The position numbers and the translations under genes were made by a program. 64,000 nucleotides of DNA from Diacronema lutheri. Lineage: Eukaryota > Haptophyta > Pavlovophyceae > Pavlovales > Pavlovaceae. The stretch is taken from the NCBI GenBank assembly GCA_019448385.1, contig JAGTXO010000043.1:261945-325944 (forward strand), given 5' to 3'. Below are positions 55,081 to 64,000 of the stretch, one piece after another. How positions within the stretch are numbered: the stretch's first letter is position 1; each line of letters begins with the position of its first letter. The notes beneath the pieces are model-generated. The model saw nothing but the letters and a program-made list of their open reading frames with translations, had not been told where the DNA came from and searched no databases.

Positions 55081-58000
55081 TCATCGGGGGGTGGGGTGGG
55101 GGGGGGGGGGGGCGCGTTGTGCGCACTTGGCGCGCGAGTAGTGCGAGTGGCGGGCGAGCCTCGTCGCCCACGGAGCCCGCCCCCGGCTCGGCGGCGCGCC
55201 GCCTGCTCGCCGGGTCGCGCACCGCCGTCGCCGCCGCTGCGCACTTGCCCAGCTTGCCGGCAGGCGGCAGGCGGCGGCGACGGCGGCGGCGGCGGCTGCG
55301 GCTGCGGCGCGAGCGCGACGCCGGGCGGCGGCAGCGCCGACGGCACGCGCGCAGCGGCGACCCACGCGGCGGCGGGCAGCGCGCCAGCGTGAGGCCCCTG
55401 CGCGCCGGCCGCATTGGCGCCGCCCTGCGCGCCCTAGAAGGGCGCGCAGGTACGCGGGCCGGTCGCGCGGCGCGCGGTGCTGGCGAGCACCCGACGGCTG
55501 CGCGTCGGCGCGAGCGGCGCGGCGGGCGTCGCGCCGGCGGGTGCTGGCCAGCACCGCGCGCCGGCGGCGCGCCCGCCGCCAGCGCGCCGCCCGCCGCCGG
55601 CGCCGCGCGCGCCGTCCGCGCCCGCCGCCACCGCGCGCCGCCGCCGCGCATTCGCGCGCGGCGGCGACGGCGGCCGCGGCGAGCGCCGCCGCCGCCGCCT
55701 CGCCACCGCTGACCGCGCGGAGCACCTCTTTGAAGACGACGCTGCGCGTCACGAGGTCCGCGCCGAGCGCAAAGCGGACGCGCGACGTGTGCCCGACGCG
55801 CGAAGCGGCCACGTGGAGCTGGCCGTGCGTGAAGCACGGCTCGGCGAGCCACACGCCCGCGCACCCGAGCGCTTGCCCCTGCGCCTCGTTACGCCGGCCG
55901 CACCGGGGAACTGGCGGCGCATCCGCACAAGCGCGAACGTGCCGTCGTCGGGCGAGTGGTGGTCGACACGCGCGACGAGCACGGTGCTGTCGCGCCCGGC
56001 GGCCGCGCCGGGGCGTGCGCACTCGAGCAGCCGGCCGCCGGCGCGCACGCCGCGCACGATCAGCCGCGTGCCGCCGCACAGCCCCTCGCCGGGCGAGAGG
56101 TTGCGCGGCAGCATCACCACCATCCCGGGCTTCAGGTCGAGGACGCGGTGCGGCATCTGCGCGTGCTCGAGCGAGTCGAGGAATTCGACCGACGCCCGCG
56201 CAATCTGCTTGCCCGCCCCGTCGTCGCGCCAGCTCGTCCGCCGACGCGCACCTCGCCGCCGCGCCCGGGAAGCGGCCGATCGCCAGCCAGTTGATCCGCG
56301 CCACGTCCGTCTGCTTGGCGCAGAGCACCGCGCGGTCGCACAGCGAGCCGTCGTCGGTCCAACACGTCGCGCCGTGGACAAAGTCGTCACGAGCTCCGTC
56401 GGGTAGGCCGAGCCCACGCGGATGGGGACGCCGCCGACGGCCTCGGGCAGCTGCACGGGATCGAGCGGGAATGCGCCGGGCATGGCCCCGGCCGCCGGCA
56501 CCGCCGCGGGAACGGCGCCGTCGCCGGGGCTGCGCAGCAGCTCCGCCCACTCGCCCGCGCCGAGCGCGTCGCCCGTGTCGCGCGCCGCGCTCGAGGCGCG
56601 AACGTTCTCGACCAAGGCGTGCTGCCGATCGTGCTGCCACGGCGCCGAGTACTTGAGGCAGGAGCGCACGATCTGCGCGCGCGAGCCGCGCCGCACCACC
56701 GGCAAGCACTGGCGAAAGTCGCCGGCGAGCAGCAGCGTCTCGCCGCCGAAGCGCTCGTCGACGCCCGTCACGTCGCGCAAACACCGATCAGGCGAGTCGA
56801 GGTGGCACCGCGTCTGCATCGGCGCCTCGTCCCACACGACCAGCCGCCGCGGCGGCCAGGGAGCGCCCGCGCTCGGAGCGCGGCACGCCATTGAACGGCT
56901 TGCCCGTCGGAGTCGGCACCGCCGGGCACCTTGAAGGTCGAGTGGAAGGTGCGGCCGTCGGGCAGCAGCGTGGCGGCGACGCCCGAGGACGCGCCCACGA
57001 CGACCGCGTGCCCATCCGCGCGCACGGCGGCGATAATGGCGCGCTCGACGAACGTCTTGCCCGTTCCGCCCGGCGCGTCGCAAAGATGCAGCCGGTTGCC
57101 CACGCCGCGCAGCGCCGATTTGACGACCGCGCCGTGGAGCGCGCACTGCTGGCCGCCCTCGGCCATCGCCGCGCGCGCCGCCGCCGCGCTCGCAGCCCGC
57201 TCGGCGCGATGGTAGCCCTGCGCGCGCGCGAGCTCGCGCCCGCCCGGCCCGGCCGGCGCGCGCGCCGTGCGCAGACCGGCCACCGCCGCGAGCGCCGCCG
57301 CGCGCTCGCGCTCGTCGGGCACGTACAGCCCCGTGGAGTCGAACGTGTCGGCCCAGGCGGGCACGCCGTACGAGGCGAAGGCGTCCGAGCCGGGCTGCGG
57401 CCGCTGCTCGGCGCGCTTCAGGAGCATGACCCCGCACACGTTCCACTTGGTGCCAAACATCGAGCCCGTGAGCCCCGTGTAGACGCGGTCGAGCTGCGTG
57501 GCGATGGCGCAGACGTCCTCGTGCCGGATCTCGTCGACCGGTTCGCGCCGCGCGTCGACGAGCGGCACGACGCGCTCGGAGCCCGCCCACGTGAACGTGC
57601 GCGTCGACATGTTCAGCCGCGTGTGCGCGAGCGTGTCGTCCTCGTACTTGGGCTTGACGGCGGGCGAGAGCTTGCCGCGCACCTCCTCCTTCGAGAGGCC
57701 GCGCGTGTTGAGCAGCTCCTTCTGGCGCGCGTGCACCGTCTCGACGCGCTGATCGTCGATGGCGCGCAGGGCGCCAAAGTAGGCGTCCATCTGCGCGAGC
57801 GGCGCGCCTTCAATCGGCAGCTCCTTGTCGGTCACGCCGGCCGTGTACGCCGCCTTGTCGACGTCCGTCGGCCCGTACATGGTGCCAAAGTTGCCGTCGC
57901 CCGTGAGCTCGGGCCAGTCGACGACGCAGGGCGGCGAGACGAAGGCGAGCGCGCGGCGCGACGGCCCGTAGCTCAGCTTGTCGACCGTGCGCGCCTGCTC

Positions 58001-58081
58001 GCTCGGCTTGACCGGCCGCGTGCTCACGATCTCGCAGTTGACGAGCGCCGCGTCGAAGGCGCGCAGGTCGATGGCGGCCAT
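55081..58081 (-). pseudogene. PIF1-type helicase with unusual N-terminal domain, frameshifted
   Basis: From Met 58081 about 385 codons are intact. An N-terminal domain of about 250 residues (KLSYGPSRRALAFVSPPC, DRVYTGLTGSMFGTKW) vaguely recalls viral ssDNA-binding proteins. PIF1 motifs follow: Walker A DAPGGTGKTF and GASSGVAATLLPDGRTFHST. The rest is spread over frames: WDEAPMQTRCHLD and LLLAGDFRQCLPVV; AVLCAKQTDVARINWLAIG; VVMLPRNLSPGEGLCGGTRL; then NEAQGQALGC and FTHGQLHVAASRVG. At least five frame changes (two near 56870-56910, then about 56390, 56230 and 55890) are needed, and the stretch before NEAQGQ lacks residues, so decay is more likely than sequencing error. This helicase type is found in Helitrons and large DNA viruses. 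Confidence 0.75.
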
Positions 58082-58293
58082 GGTCGTTGTGCGCGGGAGA
58101 TCACGCTGCAGGCGGGCTCCACAGTAGGTTCGAGAAAAAAAAAAGCTGGGCCAACGGTCAGTCGAGCGCCACAAGCAATCCTCGGGAGCCGGTGGCCCAA
58201 CCCAACCCAACGATCTTCGTCGCCACCCTTCGCGCGTTTTCCGTTCGCGCCCAAGCAGACAATGAGACCACAATCTCGGTGCTGCTCGGCGCG

Positions 58294-58557
58294 ATGATGG
58301 GCCTCAGCGGCTCGGTGGCGATCGTGCTCTACGTGCGCGCGCGACGTCGCGAGGTGCAGCACGGGCGCGTGGCGACGCCGCGCATCATCCAGCGCCAGCT
58401 CGAGCTGCAGCTGCCGTGGGGCCGGCCGGACGAGGCATCCGTCGCCTCGCGTGCCGAAACGCCGGGCGTCGAGGCCGCGTCGCGCTCGGTGCGCGACGCG
58501 GCGCCCGAGCCGGACCCGGACGAGGGCTACGTGCGCGTGGCGAGCGCGGCGTTCTGA
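58294..58557 (+). CDS. Small single-pass membrane protein, hypothetical
   Basis: An open frame from 58087 (no upstream ATG) to 58557; the first in-frame ATG is 58294. It encodes a hydrophobic segment (TISVLLGAMMGLSGSVAIVL), then YVRARRR and an acidic/polar tail ending EGYVRVASAAF. The hydrophobic part begins before the ATG, so a 5' exon is likely. It is divergent from the PIF1-type gene. Confidence 0.4.
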   Translation: MMGLSGSVAIVLYVRARRREVQHGRVATPRIIQRQLELQLPWGRPDEASVASRAETPGVEAASRSVRDAAPEPDPDEGYVRVASAAF

Positions 58558-58639
58558 GGCGCGCACGACGTCGCCCAGCCAGAGCAGCCCGGGGCGGGGC
58601 GAGTCCGGCTGCGCGGAGGTCCGGCTCGAGCGGGCGGGC

Positions 58640-59530
58640 GCCATGCTCTGAGGCGCCGCCGCTTTCTAAAAGGGTGTAGGGTGTAGGGTGTAGGATGCAA
58701 AACAAGCCCTCCCCACATTTGGGCCCGACGTCATTCCTTCTTCGAAGCCGTGACGTTACTCACATACGAGTACTTTTACTTAGTGTAGGATGTATCTATT
58801 CTCTAAGTATTTGCATAGTGTAGGGTGTAGGATACGTACGGTTACGAAAGTCCTACAGGGAGTGAAGGAATGACGCTGTGACGAAAGAAGGAATGACGTC
58901 GGGCCCAGATGTGGGGAGGGCTTGTTTTGCATCCTACACCCTACACCCTACACCCTTTTGAAAAGCGGCGGCGCCTCAGAGCATGGCGGCTCGACAGCAT
59001 GGCGCCTATACAGCATGGCGTCGTCCAGCGTCACGCCGCGTCGTGGTCCTGCCGCTCCTCCGTGGCGCACGGATGGCGCTCCTCCGTGACGCAGCCGAAC
59101 GACGTCGCGGCGTCACGGCCCGGGCGCAGTCGCCATCCTGGACGCCACGCTGGACGACGCCATGCTGTCGAGGCGCCATGCTGTCGAGCCGCCATGCTCC
59201 GAGGCGCCGCCGCTTTCTAAAAGGGTGTAGGGTGTAGGGTGTAGGATGCAAAACAAGCCCTCCCCACATTTGGGCCCGACGTCATTCCTTCTTTCGTCAC
59301 AGCGTCATTCCTTCTCCCCCCTATGGGACTTTCATAACCGTACGTATCCTACACCCTACACTATGCAAATACCTAGAGAATAGATACATCCTACACTAAG
59401 TAAAGGTACTCGTATGTGAGTAACGTCACGGCTTCGAAGAAGGAATGACGTCGGGCCCAAATGTGGGGAGGGCTTGTTTTGCATCCTACACCCTACACCC
59501 TACACCCTTTTAGAAAGCGGCGCCGAAGGT
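58640..59530. mobile_element. Foldback palindrome with two inverted copies of a 306-bp element
   Basis: Copy 1 is 58662-58967, and copy 2 (59212-59519) is its reverse complement. Each copy has roughly 80-base terminal inverted repeats starting GCTTTCTAAAAGGGTGTAGG, with TGTAGGG repeated three times, and an AT-rich middle. The spacer arms (about 58968-59035 and 59150-59211) also pair with each other (GGCTCGACAGCATGGCG), so nearly the whole 890 bases can fold into one hairpin around 59090. There is no coding capacity. It resembles foldback or MITE-type DNA elements. Confidence 0.9.
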
Positions 59531-59938
59531 GGGAGGATGCCACCCGTATGCGCGCGTTTGAACGTGCGCGGACGGCCGTTGGCTTCGCGCCCTTTCGCCC
59601 ACGGTTTGCGCGCCAACGGACCAGTCCTCCGCGGGCGCCGCGCATCGTCTCAGGGGCGGTCGGTGTGGTACGCCGCGCGCATCGTCAGCGCCGCGGCGTC
59701 GAGCTCGGCGAGCGAGGGCGCGTACGTGACGCCGCTCAGCACCTCGTCCGCGCCCGCCCTCGTCGCGCTCGCCGCCTCCGCAGTGCGCGCAGGCGGCTTC
59801 GTGACGGCACGCGAGGCCACGCCGCGCGCCGCAGGTGCCTTCGCGCGCTGCATCGTCTGTCTGCCGGTCCGACGCGCTCTGCTCTGAACGAACGGACGGC
59901 ACGCCCGACGAGATCTCGTCGCGTGCACGCTCGCACAG
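59531..59938. other. Region right of the foldback element
   Basis: About 400 bases. A minus-strand frame (59650-59928) ends with a protein-like stretch (GVTYAPSLAELDAAALTMRA) and could be a small gene or a remnant; nothing is recognised. Confidence 0.3.
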
Positions 59939-60772
59939 CATGTACCCCCAGAACGTCTCCGAGCTGCTGCCCGACGAGATCTTCGGCGACGAGCTGCTCG
60001 TCGACCGGCACTACCGCGTGCGCATCCTTCAGCGCGTCGCCCGCCGCCGCGATGCGGCCGAGGCCAACTTTTGGCTCGACGGCGGGCCCGCCGACTCGGT
60101 CGTCGGCGCGTGCATGTGCGGCCGAATCTACGCGCTCAAGTGCATGGGCCGGCTCGTCCGCGGCGCCCGGATCCTCGCGCTGCTGCGCAAAAATGTGGCG
60201 CTCGCCACGTGCCGCGCACACCTCATGGGCCACATGCTCCAGCGCATCGTCGGCGACAGCGGCGTCGCGCGGCTGCTGCAGCTGGTTGCAGCTCGTTCGC
60301 GAGGATCACGACACGCTCAACGCCGAGCACCAGGCCTTGGAAGCACAGCATGACACCGGCCAAGTCATGCGACGGCATGTGCGCGCGCGCCGACGCGCTC
60401 TCCAAGGACCTCGCACGGGCGCACGAGCACGCTCACAAGCTCGATGGCTATCTGGTGTGGTGCAGCGAGCGCCTCGGTGAGAGTGACTCTTTCAACGGAG
60501 CGCTCGAGAACCTGAACACGCGGTGCAGCATGAGATGTGCTGGCTCCACGCCGAGATGTCGTCGCTCGTTGCGAGTTCGCCCGAGGCTTACGCGAACGAC
60601 AGCGAGGCCACCGACTTCAAGGACCACGGCGTGTGCGTCGAGTTCGATGTCTTCAACCGCGACGGGGTCGAGGGCGCGCCCGTGCCCGCGACCGCGCCCA
60701 CGAAGGCAGAGCCGGGCATCGAGTCCGAGTGCATCGCGCCCGCACAGGCAGAGCCGGGCAGCGAGTCCGAAG

Positions 60773-60805
<33 letters not shown>

Positions 60806-61079
60806 GGCAGAGCCGCGCACCGAGCCCAAGTGAGCCAACGTGCCGCCGAACTCGCCCAAGCTCTCGTCGGTCGACAGTCAGGCCACCGAGTACAAGACCT
60901 CCTACGCGAACTCACGTGCTCGCCACCTGCAACGCCTCGAGTTTACGCACGCGTTCGAGTCTGTGCAGGCCGAGGTCGCTTAGCCAAAGCGCGCCAAGGT
61001 TCCGGCCACCGGCGCATCCAGCCGCTGGCTGCGCAACACGGCGGTGCGCAACACCCGCAGCTCGGCCAACGGCAAGTAG
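59939..61079 (+). pseudogene. Broken coiled-coil gene
   Basis: Starts MYPQNVSELLPDEIFGDELL and stays protein-like to about 60290 (HLMGHMLQRIVGDSGVARLL). It continues in other frames as LVREDHDTLNAEHQALEAQH, ADALSKDLARAHEHAHKLDG, CWLHAEMSSLVASSPEAYAN and LSSVDSQATEYKTSYANSRA. A TAG at 60981 is then followed in the same frame by KVPATGASSRWLRNTAVRNT and a TAG at 61077. At least four frameshifts and one stop break it. The helical, charged middle suggests a coiled coil; the family is unknown. Confidence 0.5.
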
Positions 61080-61612
61080 CGCGCCGGCGCAGCGCACGGT
61101 ATGCCGCGGCGAGCTCAGTCGCGAAGAGTGTCCGACTGGCCGCGCCCTCCACGGGGTGCACGCGCACTCGGCGCGGTCCGGTCAGTCAGGGGGCCTCAGC
61201 TTGCGCGATGCCAGTTGCGAGCCCCCCCGGAATCCGCCATTCTATTCTACTAGGCGTAAATCACCCAAGCCCTTCCGGTCGCCCGCATTCCGGGGTCGGA
61301 CCCTCCGTCGGCCCGGCTCGGGCCCTCCGTCCGCCGCGCCCGCTCGACCCCGAATTCTACTCCAAATCGGCCGGTCAGGAGGGTGTCTCGGTCCTAGGCT
61401 CGTCATAAGCCTCGCCCCGACCCCTCGAGCGCTCATTGGCTGGCTTTTAACCATTGATTGTACGACCCGGGTCGTACTCTCAGCCTTACACTGGCCGGAC
61501 CAGCCCGGACCGCGCCGTATATAGGCTTCCTACCCTGCTCCCTGCGCAACTGAAAAGAGAGTCAAGAGTGCTTCCTTTTTTCGCTTCCTTTCCTACTCCT
61601 TGCGCAACAGAA
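61080..61612. promoter_or_regulatory. AT-richer region with palindrome and TATA box
   Basis: It contains a perfect 18-base palindrome GTACGACCCGGGTCGTAC (61460-61477), a TATATA element (about 61518-61523), and the right copy of the direct repeat (61551-61574). The layout (operator-like palindrome, then TATA, then a CT-rich start region) looks like a core promoter on the plus strand. However, no plus-strand gene follows; the next gene is on the minus strand and ends at 61613. It may be the promoter or end of a lost element. Confidence 0.45.
61551..61574 (+). repeat. Right copy of island-flanking direct repeat
   Basis: 24 bases, matching 30427-30451 with one deleted A, in the same orientation. 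TGCGCAAC precedes it, and TGCGCAACAG occurs again at 61600-61609. Confidence 0.7.
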
Positions 61613-63304
61613 CTATCGGCCGCTCGCGCCCGGGACGCGCTCCACGACGAGCGGCAGCGGCAACTGGATCGCGCCCGCCTCCGCCGCAGCGGCGAGCGCG
61701 TCGAGCGCGGGCAGGTCCTCCGCCGCGACGCGCGCCCAAACGGCCGTCGAAAGGCCGAGGTGCGGCATGTCGGCGAGCGCGACGAAAAATGCCGGCCCGT
61801 CTGCGCTGGCCGCGCCGCCCGCCGTCGGCCACCAGCCGACCGAGCCGCGCACGACGGGCGCCTGCGGCCACTCGATGGCGGCGGGCGAGTCGATGGCGGC
61901 GGGCGCGCCGCTCGGGCCGAGCGTGCCGCGCACGAGCGCGCGTCCCGCGGGCCAGCGCTCGCCCTCGCCCAGCCCGTCGGGCAGCGCGTCCGAGCCCCAC
62001 TGCGCTGGCGCGGCGCGCGCGGCAAGCACGGCGCACGCTCCGCGGCAGCCGGCGCGCAGCAACCGCTCAATGCGCGCGCGCGCGCGCGCGGCGCCCGCGT
62101 CGCGGAATACGAGGTGCGCTACCACCGCCGGCGTGCCGCCATCCGCGCCGTCGCCGACGACGAGCCGCACGTGCGCGCGCGCGCGCACGGGTGGCTCGGC
62201 GCCCGCGCCCGAGCTGTGGTTCGCCGGGGCGCGAGCAGCCGTGCCGGTCGTCCATCGCGGCGACGTGCCAAGGGCCACGTCGGCCGCCCACGGGTCAGGC
62301 GCGTGCTTGAGCCAGCACTCGCCGCGCGCCGCACCGCAGAGCGCATCCGAGGCGCAGAAGACCCACACGGTGCACCCGCGCGCCGGGGGCGTGGCGGCCG
62401 CGGCCGCCGCGCGGTGCGCATCGCACGCGGCGCAGCACGCGGCCGCGTCGGCGGTGCGGTGGTTCGCGCCCCAGACGAGCGGCGCGCCGTGCAGCTCGGT
62501 GCGCGGCAGCGCGTTGCAGCCGGGCGCGCACGTCGCCGCCGCACTGTCGACCGACGCGCCGCGCACCTTGAGCAGCGCAGCGCCGCGCGCCGGCTCGGCG
62601 GCGGGCGGCCGCCACGCGCGCAGCACGACGCGCAGCGGTGGGCTGGCGATGTGCATCTGGCCGGGCCGGGTGGGCGGAACGGGTAAACGCGAGATGGCGT
62701 GCGCGACCGCCATCGATGCCTCGTCCGCGACCTCGGCCCAGACCGTCCCGTCGTGCGGGTTGCCCAGCCACGCCGCCGGCCCGTCGCCAAGGTAGACGAA
62801 AAAGTCGGGGCCGTCGCTGCCGCCCGCCCATCCCACCTCTCCGCGCTCCATCACCTTGCGCGCCCGCCGCCGCGCGCCGCCTGTCGGCACGCCGGCCGCG
62901 CCGAGCCGCCCCTGCACGAGGAAGGTCGGCTCGAGCCGGTAGATGCTTGACTCGCCGCCCGCCGCGGCCGACGCGGCCGACGCGGCCGCGACGCGCTCGA
63001 CAGAGTCGGCAGAAGCGTTGCACCATTCCGCGCGCAGAAAGAGGCGAATCTCGCCGTGCGGCGCGCAGTCGAGCACCACGCCGCGCGCCGCCGGAGGCGG
63101 CGAGGCGGCCGCCGCGACCGCCGTGACACGTGCGCCGGTGGCGGTGAGCGCGGGCGCGCCGCGCGTCGCGCGCGCGCGACGCGCGGCAAGCGAGCGCGCG
63201 CCGGCGGGCGCGAGCATGCCGCGCATCCGCGCGCCCAGCAAGAAGAGCTGAAGCGCCAGCAGGCCGCCGAGGAGGACAGCGAACGCGCGCCAACCGGCCG
63301 GCAT
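61613..63304 (-). CDS. Membrane-anchored cyclophilin-like/PAN/cyclophilin-like protein
   Basis: A single exon of 563 residues. An N-terminal hydrophobic segment (AFAVLLGGLLALQLFLL) is a likely signal anchor. Residues about 75-230 are cyclophilin-like: APHGEIRLFLR, IYRLEPTFLVQGRL (compare FHRVIPGFMIQGG), GEVGWAGGSDGPDFFVYLGD and GTVWAEV. A Cys-rich PAN/Apple-like segment follows (ACCAACDAH, GCTVWVFCAS, GECWLKHA), then a second cyclophilin-like unit (RLVVGDGAD, VRGSVGWWPTAGG, DGPAFFVALADMPHLGLSTA, VWARVAAED). Catalytic Arg of active PPIases is not obvious in either copy. Probable location is the Golgi or cell surface; the function is unknown, perhaps glycan-linked as for other PAN proteins. Confidence 0.7.
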   Translation of the reverse strand: MPAGWRAFAVLLGGLLALQLFLLGARMRGMLAPAGARSLAARRARATRGAPALTATGARVTAVAAAASPPPAARGVVLDCAPHGEIRLFLRAEWCNASADSVERVAAASAASAAAGGESSIYRLEPTFLVQGRLGAAGVPTGGARRRARKVMERGEVGWAGGSDGPDFFVYLGDGPAAWLGNPHDGTVWAEVADEASMAVAHAISRLPVPPTRPGQMHIASPPLRVVLRAWRPPAAEPARGAALLKVRGASVDSAAATCAPGCNALPRTELHGAPLVWGANHRTADAAACCAACDAHRAAAAAATPPARGCTVWVFCASDALCGAARGECWLKHAPDPWAADVALGTSPRWTTGTAARAPANHSSGAGAEPPVRARAHVRLVVGDGADGGTPAVVAHLVFRDAGAARARARIERLLRAGCRGACAVLAARAAPAQWGSDALPDGLGEGERWPAGRALVRGTLGPSGAPAAIDSPAAIEWPQAPVVRGSVGWWPTAGGAASADGPAFFVALADMPHLGLSTAVWARVAAEDLPALDALAAAAEAGAIQLPLPLVVERVPGASGR

Positions 63305-63388
63305 GCTGCGGCCGGGCCAGTCGACTCATTTTTTTTGGGATTTTTTTAGGAATAAATGAACCTGTCCAAGGGGATAGTGTGCATTCAT

Positions 63389-64000
<612 letters not shown>

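Noticed and set aside
58640-59530. Four small ORFs starting MWGGLVLHPTPYTLHPF
   Set aside because: They are the same terminal inverted repeat read four times, not genes.
30427-61574. Endogenised giant virus with structural genes
   Set aside because: YqaJ, PIF1 and peptidase content hints at viral ancestry, but no capsid, packaging ATPase or DNA polymerase was found in the window.

Overview
The window is nuclear DNA of a GC-rich eukaryotic microalga. Genes carry short introns (about 90-270 bases) ending in AG, most 5' splice sites read GTGCG, and one intron uses a GC donor. The ClpR protein begins with a signal-peptide-like plus transit-like leader, as expected for a secondary red plastid. 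The gene set and splice style fit a haptophyte best, but the species cannot be fixed from sequence alone. The last 600 bases are degenerate telomere-type hexamers with the G-rich strand running rightward, so the right edge lies close to a chromosome end.

Positions 1-30406 are a compact host gene block: an RRM-Nudix fusion (5' end outside the assembled exons), a secreted PEBP-family protein, a PHD-finger protein, an NDPK-like/MTHFR fusion, plastid ClpR, an ERG4-type sterol reductase, PAF1, an unknown protein, MYG1, ADA2, a 1,661-residue single-exon orphan and a hybrid histidine kinase. Several neighbours are divergent with 81-205 bases between starts. Minisatellites sit mainly in introns, and long C tracts serve as polypyrimidine tracts at some acceptors.

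Positions about 30427-61574 form an accessory island. It is bracketed by a near-identical 24/25-base direct repeat. Its main content is one enormous minus-strand gene (30866-49759, about 6,210 codons after removal of two introns). That gene ends in a Fanzor (eukaryotic TnpB-like) RuvC nuclease, preceded by a chromodomain, a YqaJ-type exonuclease domain and at least two Ulp1/C48-like cysteine peptidase modules plus degenerate copies. The island also holds a possible LINE endonuclease fragment, a small USP-type deubiquitinase, a frameshifted PIF1-type helicase with an N-terminal domain of uncertain (possibly ssDNA-binding) type, an 890-base foldback palindrome made of two inverted copies of a 306-base element, and a broken coiled-coil gene. 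No capsid, polymerase or integrase was seen. I read it as a large mobile or endogenised element, partly decayed around an apparently intact Fanzor gene.

Positions 61613-64000 hold a membrane-anchored cyclophilin-like/PAN/cyclophilin-like protein and, within 85 bases of its start, the telomere-type array.
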